The position numbers and the translations under genes are program-made. A stretch of DNA of 64,000 nt from Alcaligenes sp. SDU_A2 (GTDB taxonomy: Bacteria > Pseudomonadota > Gammaproteobacteria > Burkholderiales > Burkholderiaceae_B), in the NCBI RefSeq assembly GCF_038237375.1, contig NZ_CP151273.1, positions 2,046,001-2,110,000 of the forward strand, read 5' to 3'. Shown in pieces: positions 18,123 to 29,342 of the stretch; the stretch's first letter is position 1, and every line of letters begins with the position of its first letter. Below the pieces are notes generated by a model. It was not told where the DNA came from, made no database searches, and saw nothing but the letters and a program-made list of their open reading frames with translations.

Positions 18123-19454
18123 TCAACTGAAAAGGCGGGTGATGTCATTAAAAAATGCGATGCTCATCAACACGGCCAACAGGCTGATGCCGATGCGCTG
18201 GCCGATCATCATCATGCGTTCTGAAGCCGGCTTGCCACGGACAGCCTCGATGGCATAGTACAGTAGATGGCCGCCGTCGAGCATGGGAACCGGCAATAAA
18301 TTCAACAAACCAATGCTGATGCTGATCAGGGCCAAGAAATTCAGGTAGGCGATCAAGCCGATACGCGCCGTCTGACCCGCATAGTCCGCAATAGTAACCG
18401 GCCCGCTGACATTGCGCACGGAGACCTCGCCGGTGACCATACGCCCTATCATCTTCAAAGAAAACCAGAACGTCTCGGCGGTGCGCACAAAGCCACGTTG
18501 CACGCTGTCCACTGGGCCGTAGCGCACATGGACCATGTCGAAATCCGGCCCCAATTGAACGCCGATGCGCCCCTGCTGCACGCCATTGACCGCCTGCGCC
18601 CGGGGCGTAATGAACAAATGCTGTAGCTGACCGCTGCGCAGCACGTCCAAAGCCAGCGTCTGGCCGGCCGACTGCTGCACCCGCTCGACAAATTGCACCA
18701 CACCAGGCGAATCCAGATCGCCCAGCTTCAAAATGACATCGCCTTCTTGCAAGCCGGCCTGTTCACCGGCGCTGTCCCGAAAAACCTCTTGGACCAGGGC
18801 ACGCGGCGGCATCAAGGCCAGACCGGCCTCGGCCAGCAAGTCGCGCTCGTCCGGACTGATCTCCCCGGCCGGCAACAGCAAGCGTCGTTCGCGCTGCCTA
18901 TCCTGCGCGTCTTGCACCGTTACCGTCAGTTCTCCGCCCGAGGACAACGCTTCCATAAACTCCCAGCGCGCCTCGCCCCAGGAACGCACGGGCTGCCCAT
19001 CGATGGCGGTCAGGCGATCTGCCTCCTGAAAACCCGCCTGGGCTGCCGGCGTGCCCGCGGCGGGCTGCGCGATAACGGCGGCAGGCTCCTGTGCGCCCAG
19101 CAGGCCCACCACTGCATAAATAACCACGGCCAATATCAGATTGGCCATAGGGCCGGCCAGAACAATGGCGGCACGCTGCCACAAAGGTTTGTTATTAAAC
19201 GATTCTTGAATCTGATGTGGCGTTGCGTCAGGCGGCGGGTCGTTCTGCATGGCCACATAGCCGCCCAAGGGCAAGGCGGACACGGCCCATTCGGTGCCGT
19301 GCTTGTCGGTGCGTCGGTACAGCACCTTGCCGAAACCGACAGAAAAGCGCTCCACCCGCACGCCGCAACGGCGCGCAACCCAGTAATGACCCAGCTCGTG
19401 AAAGGTTACGAGCACGCCCAAAGTTACCAGAAAGGCCAGCAAGGTGTACAACAT
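18123..19454 (-). CDS. rseP: Site-2 protease RseP
   Basis: Membrane-embedded zinc metalloprotease that cleaves anti-sigma factor RseA after DegS, releasing sigma-E, and clears signal-peptide remnants. The catalytic HELGH lies at residues 19-23 in the first membrane helix, and the second metal site is in NLLPVPMLDGGHLLYY near residue 385. Two PDZ-like domains occupy the middle. The start at 19454 (AGGA 6 bases upstream) gives 443 residues, close to E. coli's 450; the 12 codons upstream are excluded because they would displace the first helix. Confidence 0.95.
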   Translation of the reverse strand: MLYTLLAFLVTLGVLVTFHELGHYWVARRCGVRVERFSVGFGKVLYRRTDKHGTEWAVSALPLGGYVAMQNDPPPDATPHQIQESFNNKPLWQRAAIVLAGPMANLILAVVIYAVVGLLGAQEPAAVIAQPAAGTPAAQAGFQEADRLTAIDGQPVRSWGEARWEFMEALSSGGELTVTVQDAQDRQRERRLLLPAGEISPDERDLLAEAGLALMPPRALVQEVFRDSAGEQAGLQEGDVILKLGDLDSPGVVQFVERVQQSAGQTLALDVLRSGQLQHLFITPRAQAVNGVQQGRIGVQLGPDFDMVHVRYGPVDSVQRGFVRTAETFWFSLKMIGRMVTGEVSVRNVSGPVTIADYAGQTARIGLIAYLNFLALISISIGLLNLLPVPMLDGGHLLYYAIEAVRGKPASERMMMIGQRIGISLLAVLMSIAFFNDITRLFS

Positions 19455-19465
19455 GTAAAGTCCTG

Positions 19466-20671
19466 TCAGGGGCCAGGTGCCCTGCGGCAATAATCCAGCG
19501 CAATGGAACGGGTTTCGCTATCCAGATCCAGCACCGCGTCCAGCGCGTCCAGCGTCTGGGAGGCACGACCGTTCAAGGAATCCAGACAGTGTTCGATCAC
19601 CTCCGGAATCTGAGTATAGCGAATCTGCTCACCCAAAAAGCGGTCAACGGCAATTTCATTGGCCGCATTCAGGGTCACGCAGGCTGCCTGGCTGCTGCGC
19701 AGCGCCTCGTACGCCAAGCGCAGACAAGGAAAGCGCAGCAGATCGGGAGCTTCGAAATCCAGACGCCCCATCGTGGCCAGGTCGAGCAGGCCCACGCCGC
19801 TGGCCAGACGTTCGGGAAAGCCCAGACCATAGGCAATGGCCGTGCGCATATCGGGTTGGCCCAATTGCGCCATGACCGAGCCGTCGATGTACTCGACCAT
19901 GGAATGAATGACGCTTTGGGGATGAATGACCACCTCGATCTGCTGAACCGGCACCGAGAACAGCCAGTGCGCCTCAATGACCTCCAGACCTTTGTTAAGC
20001 ATCGTAGCCGAGTCCACGGAAATCTTGCGGCCCATGCTCCAGTTGGGGTGGGCGCAGGCTTGCGCCGGGGTCACGGCAGCCAGATCTTCCAGGGGGCGCG
20101 AACGGAACGGCCCGCCCGAGGCGGTGACCAGCAGACGGCGCAACCCGGCAACGGCTTTGCCTGGCTCTGCCGGCGATTCGCCTGCCAGACATTGGTAGAT
20201 GGCACTGTGTTCGGAATCGATAGGCAACAACTGTGCTCCGCCTTGCTGAACCGCCTTCATAAAGACGGAGCCGGCGGCAACCAGCGCTTCTTTATTGGCC
20301 AGCAGCACGCGTTTGCCCGAGCGTGCTGCCGCCAGCGCGGACGGCAGTCCGGCCGCGCCGATAATGGCGGCCATGACCGTCGTGACCTGCGGATCGGAGG
20401 CCGTATCGACCAGGGCTTGCTCGCCCACGCGAATTTCCGGCACCGCTGCCCCACCCTGCCAAGCAGTCAGAAAGCGTTGGCGCGCCGCCATATCCGGCAC
20501 AACCACGACCTGCGCAGCGCAAGAACGCGCCTGTTCGGCCAACAGTTCCATGCGACTGAAGCCGGTCAGGGCATAGACCGCCATGCGATCAGGATGGCGT
20601 TGAATGACGTCTAAGGTGCTGACGCCAATGGAGCCGGTGGCCCCAAGAACGCAGACATGCTGGAAACTCAT
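19466..20671 (-). CDS. dxr: 1-deoxy-D-xylulose 5-phosphate reductoisomerase
   Basis: Second enzyme of the MEP isoprenoid pathway; rearranges and reduces DXP to MEP with NADPH. The N-terminal [18 protein letters not shown] is the cofactor motif; [25 protein letters not shown] and [12 protein letters not shown] (near residue 190) are the metal and substrate blocks; [21 protein letters not shown] follows. Length 401 residues is normal. It sits between cdsA and rseP, as usual. Confidence 0.97.
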   Translation of the reverse strand: MSFQHVCVLGATGSIGVSTLDVIQRHPDRMAVYALTGFSRMELLAEQARSCAAQVVVVPDMAARQRFLTAWQGGAAVPEIRVGEQALVDTASDPQVTTVMAAIIGAAGLPSALAAARSGKRVLLANKEALVAAGSVFMKAVQQGGAQLLPIDSEHSAIYQCLAGESPAEPGKAVAGLRRLLVTASGGPFRSRPLEDLAAVTPAQACAHPNWSMGRKISVDSATMLNKGLEVIEAHWLFSVPVQQIEVVIHPQSVIHSMVEYIDGSVMAQLGQPDMRTAIAYGLGFPERLASGVGLLDLATMGRLDFEAPDLLRFPCLRLAYEALRSSQAACVTLNAANEIAVDRFLGEQIRYTQIPEVIEHCLDSLNGRASQTLDALDAVLDLDSETRSIALDYCRRAPGP

Positions 20672-20711
20672 AGTGTTTTACTGGCGCGGCAGCCCGATGA
20701 TCCATGCTGGA

Positions 20712-21566
20712 TCAAGACAACCACGCCCCTCCTAGAAGCAGTGCCAGCGGCGCGACAGGCAGCAAGGCATCGATGCGATCATAGACCCCGCCATGCCCAG
20801 GCAGCAACTGACTGGAGTCCTTAACACCGGCACGCCGCTTGAGCAGCGACTCGAACAGATCGCCCACAATGGAAATCGCGGCCAGCACCACACCCAATAC
20901 GGCGGTCGCCACCCAGCCCCAGCGTGCAACCAGATCCGCACCAAAACTGCCCGGCCAAAACCCACTGCCCACCATCCAGGCCGCCGCCGCCGCCATGCCG
21001 CCAAACGCACCGGCCCAGGTCTTGCCCGGACTGACTTTAGGAGCCAGCTTGGCCTTGCCAAAAGCCCGGCCGGTAAAGTAGGCGGCAATATCGGCCACCC
21101 AGATCAAGACCAGTACCGACAAGACATAGACCACGCCTCGGCCCTGCAACAAGGCATACAGCGCGGCCCAGGCCGCCACCGGCGCGGCCACGCCCATCGT
21201 GCACAGAAAAGCGGTCTGGGCGCGGTGCTGAGCCTGACCTTGCAACACCAGACCGGTAGCACCCAGCAACCAGGCCACGACAATCGCTGGCACCAACGCA
21301 CGATAGACCAGATCGGCCGCCTGGCCATGCAGACCGCCGATTTGCCAATACACGCTTAACCAGGCGATCAGCGAACCGGCCAGTGCCGCAATGGGCCACG
21401 CCCAGCGTTGCTGATCCGCAGGCAGACTAAGGCGCTGCCATTCCCAGCAGGCCAAGGTGCTCAACAAGCCGAAAATAGCCAGCAAAGGCCATTGCACCGG
21501 AGCCAGCATGGCTGCCCCTAAAATCAGGAGCAGCACGATGGCAGTAATGACGCGCTGTTTGAGCAT
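20712..21566 (-). CDS. cdsA: Phosphatidate cytidylyltransferase
   Basis: Makes CDP-diacylglycerol from phosphatidate and CTP for phospholipid synthesis. The 284-residue protein is a multi-pass membrane protein (about eight hydrophobic segments) with the C-terminal signature SIVGDLFESLLKRRAGVKDS followed by LPGHGGVYDRIDALL. The start at 21566 begins MLKQRVITAIVLLLILG; 44 codons further upstream overlap uppS and are unlikely. It follows uppS by 13 bases, its conserved neighbour. Confidence 0.95.
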   Translation of the reverse strand: MLKQRVITAIVLLLILGAAMLAPVQWPLLAIFGLLSTLACWEWQRLSLPADQQRWAWPIAALAGSLIAWLSVYWQIGGLHGQAADLVYRALVPAIVVAWLLGATGLVLQGQAQHRAQTAFLCTMGVAAPVAAWAALYALLQGRGVVYVLSVLVLIWVADIAAYFTGRAFGKAKLAPKVSPGKTWAGAFGGMAAAAAWMVGSGFWPGSFGADLVARWGWVATAVLGVVLAAISIVGDLFESLLKRRAGVKDSSQLLPGHGGVYDRIDALLPVAPLALLLGGAWLS

Positions 21567-21579
21567 AGGAATCCCTTTT

Positions 21580-22350
21580 TCAGGAGGCGGAAGAATCCAA
21601 CACCTGGGCGCTGGTGCGGCCAAAACGCCGCTCACGTCCGCGGTACCACTCAAAGGCCTCCTCGAGCTGGTCGCGACCGAAGTCCGGCCAATACACATCA
21701 GTGAAATACAGCTCTGTGTAGGCCATCTGCCAGATCAGGAAGTTGGAAATACGGCGCTCCCCGCCCGTGCGGATAAACAAATCGGGCTCGGGCGCGTAGG
21801 CCATCGCCAAATGCGGACTGAACAAGGACTCGTTCAGTTGTTCGGGATGGACAGCTAATTGCGGGTTGGCCGCGATGGCTTTCTGCGCGGCCTGCAAAAT
21901 ATCCCAGCGACCGCCGTAATTGGCAGCGATGGTCAAGTGCAGGGTATCGTTGTTACGGGTCTGTTCCTGCGCCTGGGCAATCAGCTGGCGCAGTTCGTCG
22001 CTAAAGGCGGACAGATCGCCCACGACATGCAAGCGCACGCCGTTTCTTTGCAGCAGTGCGACTTCTTTTTGCAGCATTTTGACAAACAGACGCATCAGCA
22101 TGGACACTTCGTCTGCCGGCCTGCGCCAGTTTTCCGAGCTGAACGCAAACAGAGTCAGGTACTTCACGCCCATTTGCCCGCAGGCCTCGACCACACGCCG
22201 CACCGCCTGCACGCCGCGCAAATGGCCCGCTGTGCGGGGCAGCATGCGGCGCGTTGCCCATCGGCCATTGCCATCCATGACAATGGCCAGGTGGCCAGGG
22301 ACTTGACTATGCACCGGGGGGATGCGTTGGGTAGAACTGAATGGAATCAC
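21580..22350 (-). CDS. uppS: Undecaprenyl diphosphate synthase
   Basis: Cis-prenyltransferase that makes the C55 carrier for peptidoglycan and O-antigen. The catalytic block [16 protein letters not shown] (near residues 20-35) contains the essential Asp; [11 protein letters not shown] and the C-terminal [22 protein letters not shown] are further family motifs. The start is a GTG at 22350 with AGGTGG a few bases upstream; no ATG lies between it and the catalytic MDG. Length 256 residues. Confidence 0.95.
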   Translation of the reverse strand: MIPFSSTQRIPPVHSQVPGHLAIVMDGNGRWATRRMLPRTAGHLRGVQAVRRVVEACGQMGVKYLTLFAFSSENWRRPADEVSMLMRLFVKMLQKEVALLQRNGVRLHVVGDLSAFSDELRQLIAQAQEQTRNNDTLHLTIAANYGGRWDILQAAQKAIAANPQLAVHPEQLNESLFSPHLAMAYAPEPDLFIRTGGERRISNFLIWQMAYTELYFTDVYWPDFGRDQLEEAFEWYRGRERRFGRTSAQVLDSSAS

Positions 22351-22372
22351 CTAGCCACCTGTTGCGTGGTCC

Positions 22373-22933
22373 TTAGACCGTCATGATCTCGGCTTCTTTT
22401 TGCGTGATCAACTTGTCGATCTCGGCCACGTACTTATCCGTCAGTTTCTGGACCTCGTCCTGGGCACGACGCTCGTCGTCCTCGGAGATTTCCTTGTCCT
22501 TGACTTGCTTCTTGAGTGTATCGTTGGCATCGCGACGCAGATTACGGATAGCCACTTTGGCATCCTCGCCTTCGCCACGCACCACTTTGGCCAGATCGCG
22601 GCGACGCTCTTCGGTCAGGGCCGGCATGGGCACGCGAATGCTGTCGCCCATGCCAATAGGGTTCAGTCCCAGATCGCTGTCGCGGATGGCCTTTTCGATA
22701 GGACCGGCCATGTTCTTTTCCCAGACCTGTACATTCAGGGTGCGGGCATCGACCACGGTAATGTTGGAGACCTGACTGACGGGTACGGGCGAACCGTAGT
22801 AGTCCACCTGGACGTGATCGAGCAGTCCCGTGGTGGCACGGCCAGTGCGGATCTTGGCCAGACCGGTCTTAAGGGACTCGATGGACTTGCCCATGCGGGC
22901 ATCGGTCGATGATTTGATCTCGGAGAGACTCAT
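22373..22933 (-). CDS. frr: Ribosome recycling factor
   Basis: Splits the post-termination ribosome together with EF-G. The 186 residues match the family: three-helix-bundle sequences [20 protein letters not shown] near the N-terminus, [18 protein letters not shown] in the middle and [26 protein letters not shown] toward the end. It lies between pyrH and uppS, separated from pyrH by 19 bases. Confidence 0.98.
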   Translation of the reverse strand: MSLSEIKSSTDARMGKSIESLKTGLAKIRTGRATTGLLDHVQVDYYGSPVPVSQVSNITVVDARTLNVQVWEKNMAGPIEKAIRDSDLGLNPIGMGDSIRVPMPALTEERRRDLAKVVRGEGEDAKVAIRNLRRDANDTLKKQVKDKEISEDDERRAQDEVQKLTDKYVAEIDKLITQKEAEIMTV

Positions 22934-22952
22934 GGACTAGATTCCTATAACG

Positions 22953-23762
<810 letters not shown>

Positions 23763-24638
23763 TTAAGCTTGACCGGCGGCAGCGGCCACCTCGGCGGCGA
23801 AGTCTTCAACACGCTTCTCGATGCCTTCACCCACGACGTACAGGGTGAAGCCAGCGATGGACGCCTTGTTTTCATTCAGCATCTGCTGAATGCTTTGCTT
23901 GTCGTTCTTGACGAAAGGCTGGTTCAGCAGCGTAACTTCCTTCAGGAACTTGGCGACAGCGCCTTCCACCATTTTGGTGACGATGTCGGCAGGCTTGCCC
24001 GACTCGGCAGCCTTCTGGGCGGCCACGGAGCGTTCGGCTTCGATGTCGGCGGCGTCTACGCCCGAGGCATCCAACGCCTTGGGACGGCTGGCGGCGATGT
24101 GCATGGCCAGATCCTTGCCCACTTCTTCGGCACCGGTGAAATCGACCAGAACGCCGATCTTGCCACCGTGGATGTAGTTGGCCAGTTGGCCGCTCGTTTC
24201 GTAGCGCTGGAAGCGGCGCACGGAGATGTTCTCGCCGATCTTGCCGACCAGGGCGGAGCGCACGGATTCAACGGTACCGTCGGCCAGTGGCAATTCAGCC
24301 AGGGCAGCCAGATCGGCAGGGTTGTTCTTGGCAACCAGTTGGGCGACCTGATCGATGAAACCGATGAAGTCCTCGTTCTTGGCCACGAAGTCGGTTTCGC
24401 AATTGACTTCGACGATGGCACCGGTCTTGGCGTCGTCGGCGATGAATACGGTGACCAGGCCTTCGGCGGTCACGCGGCTGGCGGCTTTGCTGGCCTTGCT
24501 GCCCAGCTTCACGCGCAGGATTTCTTCAGCACGCGCCATATCGCCTTCGGCTTCGGTCAGTGCTTTTTTGCATTCCATCATGGGCGCGTCGGTTTTCTCG
24601 CGCAATTCTTTAACCATCGATGCGGTGATTTGAGCCAC
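23763..24638 (-). CDS. tsf: Elongation factor Ts
   Basis: Nucleotide exchange factor for EF-Tu, 291 residues. It opens [20 protein letters not shown], the UBA-like domain with the family [18 protein letters not shown], followed by the TDFVAKNE core motif ([13 protein letters not shown]). The start is GTG at 24638: GGAG sits 6 bases upstream and the family N-terminus begins exactly there. No in-frame ATG lies near it, and extension upstream runs into the rpsB-tsf spacer with non-family sequence. Confidence 0.97.
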   Translation of the reverse strand: MAQITASMVKELREKTDAPMMECKKALTEAEGDMARAEEILRVKLGSKASKAASRVTAEGLVTVFIADDAKTGAIVEVNCETDFVAKNEDFIGFIDQVAQLVAKNNPADLAALAELPLADGTVESVRSALVGKIGENISVRRFQRYETSGQLANYIHGGKIGVLVDFTGAEEVGKDLAMHIAASRPKALDASGVDAADIEAERSVAAQKAAESGKPADIVTKMVEGAVAKFLKEVTLLNQPFVKNDKQSIQQMLNENKASIAGFTLYVVGEGIEKRVEDFAAEVAAAAGQA

Positions 24639-24663
24639 TGTTTTCTCCAATTCTGTAGAACGT

Positions 24664-24746
24664 GCTCCGGCAAGCCGGAGCGGTACGAAATGCAAGTCTA
24701 GCGACCGGCCATGACAACTTTGCGCATGACCGGCCGCATCCGGCCG
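24664..24746 (-). other. Two small hairpins in the rpsB-tsf spacer
   Basis: Directly after the rpsB stop is a CGGCCG-N4-CGGCCG element (24731-24746), and 50 bases on a GCTCCGGC-AA-GCCGGAGC hairpin (24664-24681). Neither has a T-tract. They may set the rpsB:tsf ratio by mRNA processing or partial termination, as is known between these genes in other bacteria; function here is inference. Confidence 0.4.
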
Positions 24747-24747
24747 A

Positions 24748-25497
24748 TTACTCCTGGGAGTCGGCGTCGACTTCGACGAATTCCTCGTCGCCAGCGATTT
24801 CTTCAACCAGACCGTTCAGGTTCTGTTCGCGGCCTGCCAGCACGGCGTCGGCCATGCCACGGGCGTACAGAGCGATGGCCTTGGCCGAGTCGTCGTTGCC
24901 GGGGATGACGTAATCCAGGCCCAGCGGCGAGTGGTTGGTATCGACCACGGCCACGACAGGGATGCCCAAGGTGCGGGCTTCGGCCACGGCAATCTTGTGG
25001 TAGCCAACGTCGATCACGAACAGGGCGTCAGGCAGGTTGGTCATGTCCTTGATGCCGCCGATGGACTTGTTCAGCTTTTCCAGTTCGCGCTCGAACATCA
25101 GCGCTTCTTTCTTGCTCATGCCTTCGGTGCGGCCTTCGGCCAGCTGGGTTTCCATTTCCTTCAGGCGCTTGATGGACGTTTTGACCGTCTTGAAGTTGGT
25201 CATCATGCCGCCCAGCCAACGGCTGTCGACAAATGGCATGCCGCAGCGTTCGGCTTCGGCCGCGACCAGTTCGCGGGCAGCGCGCTTGGTGCCCACGAAC
25301 AGAATGTTGCCGCCGCGTGCAGCCAGCTGGCGCACGAACTTGGTGGCTTCTTCGTACTGAGCAACCGTTTTTTCCAGGTTGATGATATGGATGTTGTTAC
25401 GCTGACCGAAGATGTACTGAGCCATCTTGGGGTTCCAGTAACGGGTCTGGTGGCCAAAGTGCACACCGGCTTCCAACATTTCACGCATCAAAGACAT
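24748..25497 (-). CDS. rpsB: 30S ribosomal protein S2
   Basis: S2 protein, 249 residues, starting [24 protein letters not shown], with [22 protein letters not shown] and [13 protein letters not shown] following, all diagnostic. ATG at 25497 is preceded by GGAG at 6 bases. The acidic C-terminal tail ([18 protein letters not shown]) is typical of betaproteobacteria. First gene of the 16-gene leftward operon; its 455-base upstream region carries phased T-tracts. Confidence 0.98.
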   Translation of the reverse strand: MSLMREMLEAGVHFGHQTRYWNPKMAQYIFGQRNNIHIINLEKTVAQYEEATKFVRQLAARGGNILFVGTKRAARELVAAEAERCGMPFVDSRWLGGMMTNFKTVKTSIKRLKEMETQLAEGRTEGMSKKEALMFERELEKLNKSIGGIKDMTNLPDALFVIDVGYHKIAVAEARTLGIPVVAVVDTNHSPLGLDYVIPGNDDSAKAIALYARGMADAVLAGREQNLNGLVEEIAGDEEFVEVDADSQE

Positions 25498-25952
25498 AAG
25501 TTTCTCCAAGGGTTTGGTCTTGTAAACACCCGGTATCCGGCAAGGGCCGCAGGCAAGCCTGCATTCCAGACACCCCGAGACGGATGTTCACGCGATTTAC
25601 TACTAAGGTTGATGCCGCCCCACAGGGGACGCGCATAATTAAAAACAGGCCAAGGTGGCAAAACACACAGGTCAGCCTTTTAGCCAGCCTGCTGCTTTTT
25701 TGCTGTTTTTCTGCTGTTTTCGCAAACCGGCAAAACAAGCGCAAGACAAACACCGGGTGTATCCTAGAAGGACACAGCGGCCGTTTTTTGCGTTTCGGCG
25801 GTGTGCTGCTTGCCCACCACCCGCATAAAACCGATCTGCCCACTCCCTTGCACGTATCAGGCCAATAGGCCCGATCAACGCTAGGCGCGCTGCCGCAAAA
25901 TTCACGAAAGCCTATAATTCTACTATTTTTCAATCGACCTGTTCAAGTTGCT
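25498..25952. promoter_or_regulatory. rpsB / map divergent control region
   Basis: No gene is seen in this 455-base gap. Toward map, TATAAT at 25913-25918 is a good -10 hexamer, 35 bases before the ATG, with no clear -35. Toward rpsB, three T-runs at 25696-25701, 25706-25710 and 25717-25720 (A-runs on the coding strand) recur every 10-11 bases between GCTG words, as in intrinsically curved DNA. A weak candidate promoter (TTGCCA at 25661-25656 and an AT-rich -10 near 25640-25635, spacer 15) lies just downstream of them, followed by GC-rich sequence. The rpsB leader would then be about 130 bases. Confidence 0.45.
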
Positions 25953-26753
25953 ATGAGTATTCTCGTCACAGACCCTTCCGACCTAGACAAAATGCGGACG
26001 GCTTGCCAGACCGCGGCAGGCATTCTTGATTACCTGACCCCCTTTGTCAAAGCCGGTGTCACCACGGCCGAACTGGATCGGCTGTGCATGGAACGCATCA
26101 CGGAGCTGGGCGTCAAGTCGGCTACCGTCGGCTATGCCCCACCCGGCTACCCGCCTTTCCCAGGTTCGATCTGCACGTCGGTCAACCACGTCATCTGCCA
26201 CGGCGTGCCCGGCGACAAGGTCCTGAAGAACGGCGACATTCTGAATATCGACGTCACCATCATCCAGGACGGTTGGTTCGGCGACACCAGTCGCATGTTC
26301 CACATCGGCGAACCCAGCATCCTGGCCCGCCGTCTGACCGAAACCACCTACGAATGCATGTGGCTGGGCATTGCCCAGGTCAAAGCCGGAGCCACGCTGG
26401 GCGATATCGGCCATGCCATCCAGAAGCACGCCGAAGGCCAGGGTTTTTCCGTGGTGCGCGAATACTGCGGGCACGGCGTGGGCCGCAAGTTTCACCAGGA
26501 CCCGCAAGTGCTGCACTACGGCAAACCCGGCTCGGGCACCAAGCTGGAGGCCGGCATGATCTTCACGATAGAGCCCATGATTAACGCCGGTCGCCGCGAA
26601 CTGCGCACCCTGGCCGACCAGTGGACGGTCGTGACACGCGATCACAGCCTGTCTGCCCAATGGGAGCACGCCGTGCTGGTGACTGATACCGGCTACGAGG
26701 TCCTGACCGTCTCGCCCGGCATGCCCGCCCCACCGGCCTTCATCAAGGCCTGA
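25953..26753 (+). CDS. map: Methionine aminopeptidase, type I
   Basis: Removes the initiator Met from new proteins. All five metal ligands of the pita-bread fold are present: Asp in NIDVTIIQDG, Asp in FGDTSRMF, His in CGHGVGRKFHQDP, Glu in FTIEPMIN and Glu in WEHAVLVTD. The 266 residues are typical for the type I enzyme. It is divergent from rpsB, a common placement, and is followed 3 bases later by glnD. Confidence 0.97.
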   Translation: MSILVTDPSDLDKMRTACQTAAGILDYLTPFVKAGVTTAELDRLCMERITELGVKSATVGYAPPGYPPFPGSICTSVNHVICHGVPGDKVLKNGDILNIDVTIIQDGWFGDTSRMFHIGEPSILARRLTETTYECMWLGIAQVKAGATLGDIGHAIQKHAEGQGFSVVREYCGHGVGRKFHQDPQVLHYGKPGSGTKLEAGMIFTIEPMINAGRRELRTLADQWTVVTRDHSLSAQWEHAVLVTDTGYEVLTVSPGMPAPPAFIKA

Positions 26754-26756
26754 CCC

Positions 26757-29342
26757 ATGCCCGCCCCGGCCCTGGCCTTGCTGCGCGACACCATCGCCCG
26801 CCGGCGGGCCAACGCCTGCCGGCGTTATCGGCAACATCTGCAACCCGATGTGCTGCTGCGGGCCTTGCGGCGCATCTGCGACCAGGCCCTGCGCCAGTTG
26901 CTGACGCTGTGCCCTCTGCCCGAACAAGCCTGTCTGGCCGGCCTGGGCGGCTATGGGCGCGGCGAGCTCTACCCGCACTCCGATGTGGACCTGCTGATCC
27001 TGTTGCAGCGCAGCCCGGACGCCCAGGACATTGCCCGCATCGAAGCCCTGTTGGCCGCCATGTGGGACATAGGCCTGGCCCCCAGCCATGCCGTGGCCAC
27101 GCCCGCCCAATGCCTGGAGCTGGCCACCCAGGACATCACGACCGAAACCGCCTTGCTGGAAAGCCGCTGGCTGGCCGGCTCGCGCCTGCTGCTGCGCCAC
27201 GTGCAACGCCAGTTGCAAAGCCAACTGGACCCGCGCGCTTTTTTCCTGGCCAAACAGGCTGAGCAGCAACAGCGCCACGCCCGCCTGCAGGACACGCCGT
27301 ATGCGTTGGAGCCCAACTGCAAAGAATCCCCCGGCGCGCTGCGCGACCTGCAGGTTCTGCTCTGGATGGCACGCGCCGCAGGCCTGGGGCGTACCTGGCA
27401 AGACATCGCCCAGTCCGGCCTGCTAACCTATAACGAGCTGCGCGCCTTGAGCCGCGTGGATCAGGCCTTCAAGCGACTGCGCATCGAATTGCATCTGATG
27501 ACGGGCCGCGCCGAAGACCGCCTGCTGTTCGACCTGCAGCCGCGTCTGGCCGAAATCTATGGCTTTCACCCTACGGCCACCCGACGCGCCAGCGAACTGC
27601 TGATGCAGCGCTATTATTGGGCCGCGCGCTTGGTCAGCCAGCTCAATCTGATCTTGATGCAAAGCATCGAGGAGCGCCTGTTCCCCCAGCCCAAGCACCC
27701 GCCGCAGCGACTGGATGCCGATTTCCAGATCCATCATGGCCAACTGGAGCTGCGCCGCCCCGATGGTTTCCAGCGCGATCCGTCGCTGATGTTCGTGGCT
27801 ATGCTGCATCTGCAATCCCGATCTGACCTGCACGGCCTGAAAGCCGGCACCTTGCGCGCCCTGTGGCATGCCCGCCGCCTGATCGATGCCAACTTTCGCG
27901 CCGAACCGCGCAACCGACGCCTGTTCCTGCAAATACTGCAGCAACCGCGCGGCATTGTGCATACGCTGCGCCTGATGAATCTGCTGAACCTGCTGCCCCG
28001 CTACCTGCCCGTATTCCGGCGCATCGTGGGTCAGATGCAGCATGATCTGTTCCACGCCTACACCGTGGACGAGCACACGCTTAAAGTCATTCGCAATCTG
28101 CGCCGCTTCACGATGGCCGAGCACAGCGAAGAACTGTCGGTCGCCAGTCAGCTCATGAGCAGTTTCGAGCGCCACTGGCTGCTCTATATTGCCGCCCTGT
28201 TCCACGACATTGCCAAGGGGCGCGGCGGCAATCACTCGGAACTGGGTGCCCAGGACGCCCTGGCTTTCTGTCAGGACCACGGCCTGACGCCCACCGACAC
28301 CGAACTGGTGGTGTTCCTGGTGCGCGAACACCTGACCATGTCCCAGGTAGCCCAGAAAAAAGACCTGAGCGACCCGCAAGTCATCTTCCAGTTCCTGCGT
28401 TCGGTCGGCACTGAACGTCAACTAACGGCGCTGTATCTGCTGACCATTGCCGATATCCGGGCCACCAGCCCGACCGTGTGGAACTCCTGGAAAGGCAAGC
28501 TGCTGGAAGATTTGTACCGCCTGACTCTGGCCGCTTTGGGCAGCCAAGGCAAAGACGGGCTGTCCGTGCTGGAGCAGCGCAAGCGCGATGCGGCCGGCGA
28601 AATCCGCCTGGCTGGACTGCTGGACGAGGCCCGCGACGCCTTCTGGCAGTGGCTGGACGAGCACTATTTCCTGCGACACGACGCCAGCGAGATCGCCTGG
28701 CATACCATACAGCTCTACCACCAGACGCACAATCCAGAGCCGGTAGTGCGCCTGCGCGCCGCTGGTCAGACCGATGCCATGCAGGTTCTGGTCTACACGC
28801 CGGACTGCGCGGGCTTGTTCCTGCGCATTTCGCGCTATTTCGACAGCCAGGCCATCAGCATTCAGGATGCCCGCATCTACACGACCCGGCACGGCTGGGC
28901 CCTGGATAGTTTTGTGGTCATGTTGCCGGCCTACGATCATGCTGCGCGGCGCGATCCCGTGCAGATCCAGGACGAATTGGCCAGGGCCTTGCAGCAGTTG
29001 CCGGCGCTGACCGCGCCTGTCCCTGCGCACTACCGCGACATACGTTCACGGCGCGCCCGGGTCTTTCCGATTCAGCCAGCCGTGGATCTGCGCCCCGACG
29101 ACAAAGGACAGGACTGGATTCTGACCCTGACCGCCACAGACCGGCGCGGTTTGCTGTACAGTCTGGCCCAGGTCTTCGAGCGTCACGATGTCACCCTTCG
29201 ATCCGCCAAAGTCATGACGCTGGGCGACCGGGTCGAAGACATCTTCGTGCTGACCGGACCTGCTCTTGACCATAATCGTAACCAGTTGCGCCTCGAACGC
29301 GATGTGCGCCTGGCCCTGTCTCAACAACCTGACTCCCACTGA
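26757..29342 (+). CDS. glnD: Bifunctional [protein-PII] uridylyltransferase/uridylyl-removing enzyme
   Basis: Master nitrogen sensor that uridylylates PII when glutamine is low and removes UMP when it is high. The nucleotidyltransferase motif GGYGRGELYPHSDVDLL is at residues 64-80. The HD hydrolase domain has LFHDIAKGRGGNHSELG near 481-497. Two ACT domains follow at about 676-750 (TPDCAGLFLRISRYF) and 785-855 (TATDRRGLLYSLAQVF), where glutamine binds. Length 861 residues is normal. Its TGA overlaps the marC ATG by one base. Confidence 0.97.
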   Translation: MPAPALALLRDTIARRRANACRRYRQHLQPDVLLRALRRICDQALRQLLTLCPLPEQACLAGLGGYGRGELYPHSDVDLLILLQRSPDAQDIARIEALLAAMWDIGLAPSHAVATPAQCLELATQDITTETALLESRWLAGSRLLLRHVQRQLQSQLDPRAFFLAKQAEQQQRHARLQDTPYALEPNCKESPGALRDLQVLLWMARAAGLGRTWQDIAQSGLLTYNELRALSRVDQAFKRLRIELHLMTGRAEDRLLFDLQPRLAEIYGFHPTATRRASELLMQRYYWAARLVSQLNLILMQSIEERLFPQPKHPPQRLDADFQIHHGQLELRRPDGFQRDPSLMFVAMLHLQSRSDLHGLKAGTLRALWHARRLIDANFRAEPRNRRLFLQILQQPRGIVHTLRLMNLLNLLPRYLPVFRRIVGQMQHDLFHAYTVDEHTLKVIRNLRRFTMAEHSEELSVASQLMSSFERHWLLYIAALFHDIAKGRGGNHSELGAQDALAFCQDHGLTPTDTELVVFLVREHLTMSQVAQKKDLSDPQVIFQFLRSVGTERQLTALYLLTIADIRATSPTVWNSWKGKLLEDLYRLTLAALGSQGKDGLSVLEQRKRDAAGEIRLAGLLDEARDAFWQWLDEHYFLRHDASEIAWHTIQLYHQTHNPEPVVRLRAAGQTDAMQVLVYTPDCAGLFLRISRYFDSQAISIQDARIYTTRHGWALDSFVVMLPAYDHAARRDPVQIQDELARALQQLPALTAPVPAHYRDIRSRRARVFPIQPAVDLRPDDKGQDWILTLTATDRRGLLYSLAQVFERHDVTLRSAKVMTLGDRVEDIFVLTGPALDHNRNQLRLERDVRLALSQQPDSH

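Noticed and set aside
15809-18130. Open frame of about 770 codons opposite bamA
   Set aside because: Antisense shadow of bamA caused by GC-rich codon use; no ribosome site and no recognisable protein features.
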